From contig VZDJ01000224.1 of the NCBI GenBank assembly GCA_008694505.1, positions 881,420 through 945,419 of the forward strand: DNA of 64,000 nucleotides, read 5' to 3'. Each line of letters starts with the position of its first letter. Position 1 is the stretch's first letter. The DNA is from Cyanoderma ruficeps (Eukaryota; Chordata; Aves; Passeriformes; Timaliidae). Of the stretch, positions 22,901 to 34,900 are shown one piece after another. A program made the translations under genes and the position numbers. The notes beneath the pieces are model-generated. The model did no database searches. It was not told the origin of the DNA and saw only the letters and a program-made list of their open reading frames with translations.

Positions 22901-25900
22901 AATATCTTTAGATCCTGGCAGTTGGTTTCTGCAGCACCCAGCGCTCACTGCTGGACCAGCTCCCTCCTGGGCTCCAGCTTTTCTCCTCCTCTGAGCTCCT
23001 TGAACAAACTTTGCGTTTTACTCTAAATCATTGACCTGAAGATTTCTAAGGAATTGTTTTATCATGGGGACACCACGTTCCAGTGGAGATGGATGCCCCA
23101 GGCTCTGGTCCCCAGCCCTGCCCACTGCACCACTGACCCTGGTTTTCCTCGTTTCATAACTTCAGCTGAAAGAAACATTTGTGTTAATTGCTGCTGGTTT
23201 TTCATGTGTTCACCCTCAAGCAGTTTGAGCTCAGCTTCCAAACACAGCTCAGTTTAATGTGCAAAACCACGGGACGCTGGCACTGCCCAGGTTACAGCCC
23301 AAGCAAAGGCAGCACAGGTGTAATGTTAGAACTGCTCTAGACTGCACACAAGGCTTTCTGGCACTAGTTCTAACCATTAATTGCCATGTTAAATCCAGCA
23401 ATAAATTATTTGGGCAACCACACTGCAAGAGCCCACTGCCAGGAACAAACCAGAGCTGGGCTCTGCTCAGTCCCCTTCATGCTTCAGGACTGCAGAGCTG
23501 GATCGGGCAGAGCATTCCCACACACTCTGAGGGAGGGGTTTTGGTGTCTCACTGACCTTCTGGATGGTCTAAGCCATCATCCTGTGAACAGTGTTATCAG
23601 TGCTGGAGGTGCACTGCGTGTGTGTATTGATGGGCATCTGCATGTGTGTGTCCTCCTGGAGCACAGGATGGTGTGTGGCGTGCAGGATGCCTCAGGATAA
23701 GCCTCTGATCCTTTGCAAATTGGATTTTGTGGCTCACTTGCCTGTCCTCTTGGATAAAGTTTCCCCTTAGCTGCCTCTCCTCTAGCAGAGCTCGGGTCCA
23801 TCTCAGGACTGCAAAGCTTTTTATAATGCTCTGCAGATCAGGAGTCACTCAGAAGGGACAGGGACAGACTTTCCATTTCCCACTGAAACATGCTCCAGAC
23901 TGATCCTGCTGCTTCATTCCTTTCTGGAGTTCCACTCCATCTACACGAGATTCCCCTTGGGTTGGTTTGGTGCCTTTCCTTCTGTGTGGCACTGAGGTGT
24001 TCCTGGCTAGCAGCCCCCCAGTGCTGACTGCTGTTTTAGAAAGCCTCTGGGCCATGTGCATCGTTGTGATTTCATGCTGGGGAGGAAATGGATTGCTCAG
24101 AGAAGGCCAGCTTCAAACAGAGTCACAGCTGGATGATTTTAAACCATTTCAGCTGGGGATCAGAGGGTACTGTTAAGTTTTACCCCCAAAGAAAACACAG
24201 CAGGAAAATGCACCACATTAGCACAAGTGGGATTGTCAGGCCTTGTAATAAGCCCCGTGTAATTCCTAAAAGGATGGTGTGTAAAACAGGCCAGCACACA
24301 GAGATCATGGGTTGTACTGGAGAGGGCCGTCATCAGGAAAGTTGAGCAGTTCCAGTTTGCCTATAAGAATGTACTGGTTTGAGTTTCATGCCTGTTTCTG
24401 GGAGAGGGTGGTGGCCTTGGTGAGGGACAGCAGACACCACACTCCTCAGGAGCAGCACTGGCCTCTTACTTGTGCCATTCTGTGCTGATATGAACAGGGC
24501 ACCCTGCAGGGGCTGGGGAAGAGTAATCCTTGTCAGGGTTAATACTTCAATCTGTGCTGCTTGACTTCTGAGCAAGGGAGGGAAGTTAATGCTCTCAGAA
24601 GTGCTGGGAGACCACCTACTCTTTGGTACAGACTGCCAACAACTGACAGATGGAAGTGATTTTGGGACAGTGAGAAGTCAGTGTGGAATCACAGTGGTGA
24701 CCAGGAGCAGACTCTGTATCCCACAGTCTTTGACTTACACCCACCCCTTGTGACTCTTGCTGTGGAGAAGGACAATTTCCCAGAGCCATCAGAATTCTTC
24801 TGTGGGGTGTGAATTAGCAGTGGGTTGATGGTTTGCTGTCTCTTGTGGTTCAGTCTAATAGACACATGTTCCTCTGAAATGCTGTTTGGCAATAGCATTT
24901 TGTGTGTGGCTGAAGGATGTGTGGCAGTGGGAGCTCTGATTGGAAAGCAGGAGGGTGAGGTGAAGCAGAGGGGTGATTCCGTGTGCAGGCGTGTGCTGAC
25001 ACACTGACCCCTGTGCTCCGTGTGACTGCCCCTGACAAGGCTGTCAGGTCCCCACCTTGGTGTGAGAGCTGTGCTGGCCCTGCCCTTGCCCTGTCCCTGT
25101 TTGGTGTTTGCCTAAGTGTTCCCTGTCTGGTTTTTGTCTTGCAGCATCTGGAGGGGGCCAAACGTGAACTGCGTTGACAGTACTGGATACACCCCGCTGC
25201 ACCACGCTGCTTTGAATGGCCATAAGTGAGTCCTGTTCCCATGCCTGAGGTCGCAGGGGGTGGATGCTTTGTGCTTCCCTGGCCACCGTTGTGTGGTTCA
25301 TTCGCCAGTTGAGGCACTGGTGCAGCACTACTCCATCTTCAGGGGAAGTGGAGAATGTCAGTGCTTTGGCTGGTGTGTGATCTCACATCTGAAACGCTGA
25401 GGTTTCCAAGCACCCTTTTATTTCTGAGCGATTTGGATAAGCTGTGACACCGTGTGAAAGGGGGTTCTCCTGGTGACAGTCCCTACAGCCTTTCCGGTGT
25501 CCAGGGTGGTCTGGACCTGCAGCACTTTACAGTTGCCTTGTGTGCATATCAGATTTTTAAGTAGCTTTAGTGTGGTGGATCTCGTGTTGCTCATTGCTGC
25601 CTGAGATATTGGGAAATCAGATAAAGTCTTTATTCACCCTTCTTGTGCTGGGGCAATTCACTTTGCAACAGAGGCTTGTGGCTGACTTCAGCTCCTGTTC
25701 AGCTCCATTAGTGAGGAGTTAATGTAGATCTTCCCTGAGCTCATCTCAGCAATATTTTTTTCCCATTTTCTTTGGCAGCATTTAATAGGAACACTTAAAA
25801 ATCACATTTCAAGAGGCTCTCTGAAACACTCCTGTTCAGATTAACTTCTTGTTCAGTACTTCCTGCAGAATGTGAGCTATGAAACAAGGACTGAATGTCT

Positions 25901-28900
25901 CACTGAAGTTCCTGTCTCTTTGCAGGGATGTTGTGGAAGTTCTGCTGAGGAATGACGCCCTCACCAACGTGGCAGATTGTAAGGGCTGTTACCCCCTGCA
26001 CTTGGCAGCCTGGAAGGGAGATGCTGACATAGTGAAGCTCCTCATCCACCAGGGCCCTTCACACACCAAAGTGAATGAGCAGGTCTGCCTGATTTTCTCT
26101 AATGTATCATTGAATCACTTCCCTGGCTGACTCCTGACCCTTCCCAAACCAATAGTAATGGATGTAAGGTTCTACTTACTGGTGGGATAAGGGCACTGCC
26201 TAAAGCAATACATTCCGTTCTGAGTTAGTGGTAGGGTGAAAAGGTATTTAAGTTTTATAGAGAGACACATAAATATGAGAACTGCTCAACACTTAGGAAG
26301 TGGTCTCCTGCTTCTGGGCTTCTAAAACTAACCCACAGTTTTCCTTTCAGTTGCTGGATAGCTGAGCAGGTTTCTAGTTCTGCAGAGGATCCATTGGCTC
26401 CCTCCTTTGGGAACTAATCCAAGCAGCTTTGTTCAGTCTCTTTGGCCGTGCTCTCTTAGCTGCTCTCCTGGCTTGTCTCTGGCACTTGCTCCAGTTCACT
26501 AATTTGTAAGTTCTAAGATAATTTCAACACTACTTGCCCCCAGATAAATCCCTAGCTTAATCTTAAAGAATTATTTTTGCAATCAGGCAAGGAAAAAAAA
26601 GCCTCTTGGATTTGTTCCTTTTGTCAAACTGACTGTTTTGGTCTGGGGTGCAGAGGCAGTGAGGGCTATGAGGCAGCTGTGTCCACTGCAGAGGGCTGGC
26701 TCCTGTGGAACTGCCCCATGGACATCAGAGGTATCTTAAATTGCAGGGAATTTTTGAAATGCTGCTGCTGGAAGGCCCAAATATTCCTGTTGTTGCAGAG
26801 TTTTGTTTACTGGAGCTGGTTTCACGAATGAGGCCAGCTGAGTGCTGTCACTGAACTGTCCCTCCCTGGGTGAGTCTAACAGACACAGAGTGACAGGCCC
26901 AAATCAGGTGGCTAGAGCTGCAATGGGCTGTGGTTGTCCTGTCCCTAAGGCAGAAACATCTGATGTCCCTGTGAATCAACTCCCAAACCACTCAGGTGTT
27001 CTTTCAGGAGGAAAGGAGTAAACCAAAATAGGTTTTCCTGCTTGGGTGCCAGCAGGCTAAACCTGGGCATTCATTCCAGAGGTAATTCCCAGGGAGGTCA
27101 GACACCCCTGGCCTGACTTCAGCTCACAGTCAATGTGAGCAGCTGAGGAGTCCCTGCTGTTGATTTGCTCCGTGGTAGTTTTTCAGAAGCTGGGGAGCAA
27201 ACTCCTTTCAGAGGCAGGGAGTCCCAGTCCTTCTTTGTGGGGACCCAAATGCCACACTCAAGTTTCTCAGGACGGGTAACTCGATGCACCAGGCTCCCCC
27301 AGGGATAAATGCTGCTGAAACAACATGAATGAAAAATCTGATTGTAGTGCAGCTCTCTATTATTCCTCCACTGAGCAAGAATCAGGAGGAATGTGGGTTC
27401 TGATGTCTCTGGTGACAATTTTCCAGTTTGGGGCTGTGGTTAATCATGTCTCCAGGCACAGCTGCAGGCACTCAGTCTGGTTACATAGGCTTGAGTGCAG
27501 GTGACCCTTTTCAATCAATCTGACAAGAACTGAGATCCCACACTGTAAATGTTCTGCTCTGAGTAGGGCAGCTAGAGGGGTGATCTTTGCCAAAGATCCA
27601 GAGCTTAGTATGATCCTTGCTGGTAATGTTTCATTAATGTCTGTTTAGTAGGAACCCTGTTAAATGAGAGAAGTCAGCTGAGGAACCTGTACTTGGAGCC
27701 TGGTCCAGGTTACAGCAATCCCAGCTGGAATGGCTTTTCCTGGCCATGGCTCTGACTGGAACAAGATGCTGTGTCCTGGCATTCCACCCCTTGGAGTCAC
27801 CCATTGCTTTGTTGCTGTATCTCACCCATTTCATTATCACATTTTTTTTTCTTTTTTCCTCTTCCTTTTTGTAGAATGCTCTTGNACGGCCCCTTTGACC
27901 CATATATCAATGCCAAGGTGTGTACTTTGCTGTCAGCATTTCACTGCATCATCACTCCAAGCTGCACTCGCGTGCTTCCAGGTGCAATAATACCTGTTCA
28001 CTTCGCAGCTGCTTGGGGAAAAGGAAAGTGGGACCATTGATTTACTGTGGGTTTCTCTCTTCAAAGCAGTTATAGAAACATAATTAAAGGAGAGCTTTTT
28101 CCTTACTTTCCTGGGGGCTCCTTCCTTGCTTAGCCTTGTAGGACTCGCAGTGATGGTCAGTTTGCTTGATTGGGCTGGATGACTTCCCAAAGGTAATGTC
28201 ACTTCAATTAAATGTTCTAGGTTTTGTTTCATGTGCAGATGTTGCTGATAAATGCAAAGAGAAAGACTTTTTTTTCCCCTGCTTAACCATGGTTGCATTT
28301 TCTCTGTGGGCTGTTTGGAGTGAATTTTGATGCCTTTTCTCCTACCAAATGCATAATGCTCTGTGTTGTTTGAATGTACAGTTAATTCCTGTGGTGGTGG
28401 TGGGGGGAAGGGAGGGCAGTGATGTTCCTGCCTCCCTTCCCAAGTCCTCCATGTCCTGCTTACTACATCAGTCTCTCTTTTGATATTCAGTCTGTGGTGT
28501 CGTTTGACCCTTCAGCCCTGGTCTCCTGTTCCTGTTTTCTGGCCTGTTTTGCTCCTCTCTTGTTTTCAGTTGTTTTGAGCTACAAAAGACACAACATCAA
28601 CTTGTTCAATGTGCTGAGACTGAGCTGTTGAAAAAGCAGATCAAATTCCTGGTGGTGATTTCTCAGACACCATTTTTCAGTTTTATTTCTAGTGAATCTG
28701 CAAGCCAGGGATGGCAAACAATCTGCTGCTCTGTCCTGAGACATCTCTGCCATGAGCCACCATGCCACAGCTGCTTCCAGCCAGTTATTTTGCTTCCATC
28801 CATCCGTGACAGATTTCTGTCTGTCAGAGTTTCCCTGTGCTTGGCCTGCAGGACCTTAGAAACACACAGTCAGAGCTCCTGTGCTTGCTGGGAGTTAGGT

Positions 28901-31900
28901 GTGGCTTTGTAAAGCTTCTTTTCAGGGTCACCAGTGCCCACCCTCTGAGCACAAATGTGTTCCCGTGAAGATCATCCGAATGGGGATTTTTGCAAAATAC
29001 CAGATGGGAATTTTATGCCTTTATGTCTTCTATGGGAATATCAGAGTTGAGCATTTCAGGTGCCTGAAAGGAGTTTCCTAAAACATTGTCAACAACCAAG
29101 TAAAATCTTACACACTCCAGTATTGGGATGTTGAATGAAGAACTGTAAAGAGGGAATATCCGGGGAGTTCCCTTTTTTGTGAATTTTTGTTCACAGAGTC
29201 TGCTAATTTGGGTTTTATACTGTGGAGAAGTGCATTTATTTTAAAGCCTCAGTTCAGTGTTCACAATGGCTGAGTTGCTCTCTAGAGCAGAACAAGATTT
29301 TGGGAATCTTTGCTTTGGTTTTAAAGAGAGAGAGATGATTTACACACAGTTGTTGGGCTCCTCACAAGTTTTGAGCAGCTTTGCACCAGTTCCTGGCCAG
29401 GTGTGATGAAGAACATATGAAGTTGTACCTGTCAGACTGTTTATTTCTCAGGAACAGCCAACAGCAGGTTGTCAATAGGGCAGGACTCTGTTGGACACTC
29501 AGACACCAACAAAAATCTTACCAAGGAATCTTAGAAGCAGGGTGGGTGGGACTGAAGGGCTGTGCAGCCACTTTCCCCAACCCTGGGGCAGGATCAAGTC
29601 TCCTTACACCATTCCTGAGCAGGGTTTGCCCACCAATCTCTCAAAAACGTCAGAAAGGGACAGCTCTGTGGCCTTTCTTTGGCAGTTTATTCAACCTTTC
29701 AGATCTTTGCAGGTCAGAAAACTTTCCCTTGTTTAAACCAAGTCTCCCTCTGCTCAGTCGGAGCCGTCTCACGGTGTGTTGGGAGCAGGGGGTGCCCAAT
29801 AGACACAGCACCTGAAGGGGCTGTGGATTCTCCACTTGAGCATGGGATGAGGACCAGCAGGGCTGCGTGTGGTGAGTGGTATCACATTGCCAGGGCTTGA
29901 AACCTGTGCTGGAGCCCATCAGAAAGCAGAGCCATCCCTGCTCGTGTCCTGTTTGTGCTCTGCAAGATGGGCATTGCTCCCAGCTTCTCTCTTCCAGCTG
30001 AGAGCTGGGGGGATGTAAGGATTCCTGCAGGAATGCAGCCCCTTGGCCCTCCTGAGTGCTCTATTTTTCTAAGTAGTTCTGAAATTTGAAGCCATGTGCC
30101 TTCTGGCTGCTGGAATGGAATTTTCCTTTTCCATCTCTGATACATCTGTAGGTCTGAGCACTCCTGTTTGCTGCTCTGGTTCGTGCCTGGAGAGGTGACG
30201 CAGGAAGGGAGCAAACTCCCTTGCCTGGGAGAATTGTAATATTTTTGGCTGCTCAAAACTCTCCCAAAATGGAGGCAATAAAGACTCAGGCAGTAGTGGG
30301 AGTTTCCACTCCACGGTCTGAAATTGGGAGAGACTTGCTGTGGTGATTCAGGGGCAGTTTTACCGCCTGGTGGTCTCTGCTGCAGGAGGAAAGTCTGGGG
30401 ATTTTGCCTCGAGTATTGGAGCCCCAATCTGCTTAGGGAAAATTGGACTGAATTGCAGGGAAGTTGAAGGAAGTCTCCTACAATTAGATTTTTAAACGAT
30501 GTCGTGTTCCCATTTCTGAGCCCTCAGGCGGGTGCTTGGAGCTGCTGCATGCTTTAAAGCCCCCTGAGGGATACATACCCTGTGCTAGGGAGAAAAGAGA
30601 GGGAGGCAGTCCTAGCCAAGGAAATCCCCAGTAGCCAGGGCTGGCATGGCATGAGCAGCGTGTGCCACCACAGCTCTGGGGCAGGGACCCACTGCTCAGA
30701 GGGGCTGGGGTCATCCAGTCTTTCCACAGAGCCTGGCAGTGAGGGTCCCACGGGGCAGGCTGAGAGCCTGGGCCCAGCTGTCATGGGCTCCCTGATCCCT
30801 GCACTCCCAGCCCTGTCAAACGGGAATAATGGGATTTACCAACCCTGTAAATGCCTGAGAGCAGCAGTGTGAGCTGACGGGCAGGTGTGAGCTCTGATGT
30901 TCTCTACTCTGTCCCCTCTCACTCCGTTTGTATATTTTCTGTGCAGATTCTGTATCCTGCAGTACCCTCTGTCCACGTGTATGTGCGTCCCCTCAGGATA
31001 GAGCCTGTCTGACTTGGGCTTTCTGTGCTGGCAGTGATGCTTTGGCCCTGTTTGCCCCCTGCCCCTGCATGTGCCTGATTCTGCCTCCTCCCCTTCACTG
31101 CCGTACAAACTGCAGCTGCTGGAGCCTCTCCCAGCTCCCCTCCTGCTTTGCCTGCGGGTGAGAAGTGATGCAAAGGCCAGATTGAAACAAATGGGGGATT
31201 GACAGGACTCCTGTGAGCCTGAGAGTGACTGAACACCTCAACAGGATCCGGGAGCTCGTGCAGCCTCGCGAGTTTGTCACACGGTGCAAAATACTGAGCA
31301 GTGTCCCCAGGTGTGCGTGTGCTCTCACAGCAGGCAGGGATCAAATTCCCTTCCGCAGTGGTGCTGCTGCCTCCAGCAGGACAAGAACATTCTGTTTATT
31401 TTATTAGAAATGTTAAAACGACAAATTCAACCACGATTCTTTCAGTTGAAGTGTGTAACTGTATTAAACATTTTTGGGGGTTATATTGTCAGATGTTTGT
31501 TTCTAAAATGCTTAAACCAGAATCCCTCTGTGGATGACACACAGTAGTAAAACTAGAAACTTGAGAGGAAATTAATTTGAGGAAAGGCTCTGTTAGATCT
31601 GACCATGTTTCTATTTTGCACCTACACATGTGGGCTGCTAGACTGCTCATTATTGGGCTTTGCATTGCTGATTCTTAGCCTGGCTGCTGCTGCATGCTCT
31701 GGTTTGGGTCTGGCTTACAGCTGGGGGTGCTCCCTTGTCGTTGGGACATTGCTTCCCTCAGCTGACCTGAGCCCTGCCTTGTTCCTGCGGTGGTGGAATT
31801 GCACGACTCTCTGGTTCACAAACTGCATGGGACTGGGTGCACCCTTTCTCTAAACAGCTGCAATTGCAGAGCTGGAATGATTGTTTTAACCAGGATAAGT

Positions 31901-34900
31901 AGGATTTGAAACAATTCAAGTTTAAATCTAAAATGATGATGATGATGATGAAGTTTCAGCAGATAGAATTCACACAACAGGTTGCCTGCCTTATATTCAG
32001 CCTTTTATTTTTGTGGCACCCTGATGTGTGGGATGCTGCCAATGTACCAGACTGCCTTCCCCAGGTGCCAGCAGCATTAATGGGAATCTGGATGCAGCTC
32101 AACATCCCTTAAACTTTAAAATGGCCCCTGGATTCTGACCCTAGTGCTTGGAAAGCAGGCTGGTCCATCTGTAGTCCCTCTTTCCCACAGCTGAAGTGCG
32201 TTGCTCTGGACATCCCTGAAGCTGTGGCTGGGCTGGCTGATCAATGAGCTTGTGAGGGGACGCTAAACACCCGTTGAGATGGTGAAGCATTGCTCAGGCT
32301 GGTTCAGACTGGGCTCTAAACTTCCCCACTGCTTTATTTTTTTTTTTTTTTGCATTTAAACTTTAACGTTGGAGCGAGGCACGGGGCGGGGTCCACCCTG
32401 GCCCTCACACGCTGCCGCTTGTGCCCCGCAGAACAACGACAACGAGACGGCGCTGCACTGCGCGGCCCAGCACGGCCACACCGAGGTGGTGAAGGTGCTG
32501 CTGGAGGAGCTCACCGACCCCACCATGCGCAACAACAAGTTCGAGACCCCCCTGGACCTGGCGGCGCTCTATGGGAGGCTGGAAGTGGTCAAGATGCTCT
32601 TGAACGCCCACCCCAACCTGCTAAGCTGCAACACTAAGAAACACACTCCGCTGCACCTGGCGGCCAGGAACGGTCACAAAGCGGTGGTCCACGTCCTCCT
32701 AGATGCTGGCATGGACAGCAACTACCAGGTATCTGGTGTGTCTGAGTGGGGCTGGGCTGGCGGCTGGGGGTTGGAGAGCTCCACCAACCCTCCTCGCAGA
32801 GGGAGCGCTCGCAGAAGCTGAGGAGAGCTTTGTGTCCTGCTGGGCTGTGTGTGCAGCTCTGGGCTGCTGGGGGAGGCTGCCCGGAGGGGCTCGGGTGCTG
32901 TGCATGCCTCACGCCTGCGCAGGGGCCGGGCAAAGCCCCAGACACGGAGTGAGGGAGACAAAGACCCCGTGGCTGAAGCTGTTCTCCCCTGCAGTGCTGT
33001 GAGCTCTTGATAGGCAAACATGTCTCTTCCTATCAAGCCACTTGTGAATGTGCTGTTTTCACAGCAATGGCTTGTATGTGGGTCCTGTTTTTCCTTGTCA
33101 GGACGTGACCTCTTGCCAAGCTGTAGAAGGCCCTTTGTTGGTCTCTCTGATGGAACCATCCCCATTTTCCATGCCACATCCTGAGCGTTGTAATAACGTT
33201 GATAGTCCGTCCTCAGGCGTAGGTAGTGCTGCCCACACCTCGTGTACAACGCCGTGTATTTATTGCTTCCGTAACCCTCTAAGCCATGCCTCCCTCACCA
33301 TTCCCTGCTGTCTGGCTTCATGCTATGTTTCCATTTAATTTGCAGACTGAGAAAGGCAGTGCTTTGCACGAAGCTGCTTTGTTTGGCAAGACAGATGTGG
33401 TACAAATATTGCTGGCTGCAGGTGAGAGAATGTTCCCCCTTTGAAGCACTAATGTGGTGATCCCTTCACCCAGAGCTTGAGGAAATCCCTTTCTAGTGCA
33501 GCAGGTTTCTCCATCCAGCTGTCATAGCTCCTCAGAGCAGGAAATAGGAGAGGTTGGCTCTTGGAGTTTGGCTTTAGATTTGTCTCTAGAGTGCTTTTTA
33601 GCTCCCCCCAGTGATGATCACAAATGTGACTTGATGAAATACACGAACCTGCACATAGTTAGACAATATTATTGCTTTTGCCCTCTGTACCCCTGTGACC
33701 GCAGGTATTGATGTGAACATAAAGGATAACAGAGGCCTGACTGCTCTGGACATTGTGAGGGAGCTTCCTTCCCAGAAAAGCCAGCACATAGCAGCTCTCA
33801 TTGAAGGTGGGTAATGCAGCTCTGCCCCTGGGGAGGAGGGGAAAGCTTGGGGTGCTGATTGTGCTGGGGCAGGTACAGGATGTGCTTTTGTAGACCTGGA
33901 AAGTGCTGAAAGCAAAGCAGCTTCACGTTGTGTTGGAAGAGCTGGTGCTGAAACACTGGGGTGAGCTTCTCCAGACCAAATGTTTGGAGGAAGACTTGGG
34001 GGGGATTTAGGAGGATTAGCCCTTTGCTGAGGGAGTGTGACACGACTTTTACAGTTAAATGGGCTTAATTGAGCTTTGTTTAGCTCACTTTAGAAGTTAA
34101 TTAAAATTAAGGATAGCCTAAATCTGCTTGCAGAATGCACAGTAACGTCTTTAGAAATGGTTCTGGTGTAACTCCCCTTTTCGTGTCTGTGTAGGCAGAT
34201 CGTTGTCCACAGATCTCACATCCTGCTCCTCCCCTCGTTGTGAGGCTTGGGCATGGAATTTGCAGATGAGATTTACAGAAAAGGCCTTGATTACTTGTGT
34301 TTTATAAAGGAGCTTGGTCCATTGTGTCTGTCCAAATTCGGGAATGAAATGTGACATCTTGGCTAAATTCATACCTTGTAATTACGCTGTCTGCATTTCC
34401 TCTCAGCTGTGGGGAGGATCAGAAGCATTTGGAGCTGGGGTGTCTTATTCATGCTGAGCATTTGGGAGCTTTGCAGGTTCAAAGCACTTCTCAGACTTTT
34501 AACTAAGCTGTGCCTGTGAGGCTGGAATGTTTGAGCTTTATTCTGAAACTGAAGACAAAGATGGGCTTTAAAACTGAAGGTGGTGCAGATAAAGGCTGTT
34601 AGTTTTCCCCAGGAGGGAGCTGCTGTTGGATGTTACATCAGCTGAATGTTTCTGGCTTTGCCTGTGGTTGGGGGCTGCAGCTGGAATTGGTTTCTCTTAC
34701 TATGACTCTGTTCAGTGATGGAGTTTGTGTGTGCAACATGAATTTGCTCCGTGACATTGTGTCCATGCAGCAGCTTTGCAGCTTTCTGATTAAAGACTCT
34801 GAAAGTTCAAAGGACCATCCCTACCCTTGTGCCCGTGATTAAAGAGGCCTGCTTCTATTTTGGGATCTGAGATGCAAGTTTTAATAATGTTTTTTTTTTT

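Larger units (their letters stand above)
7930..25144 (+). other. ANKS1A intron 1 (17.2 kb)
   Basis: The first ~0.8 kb stays CpG-rich (promoter island). It holds a 48-bp minisatellite at 18460-18589 and a TTGGC/GCCAA-rich patch at 20377-20516. No conserved coding exon, RNA gene or recognisable transposon was found on either strand; the long open frames here have no family resemblance. Confidence 0.7.

Noticed and set aside
27875..27917. Exon 4 as a true frameshift or pseudogene mark
   Set aside because: The break coincides with an assembly N, and all other exons are intact.
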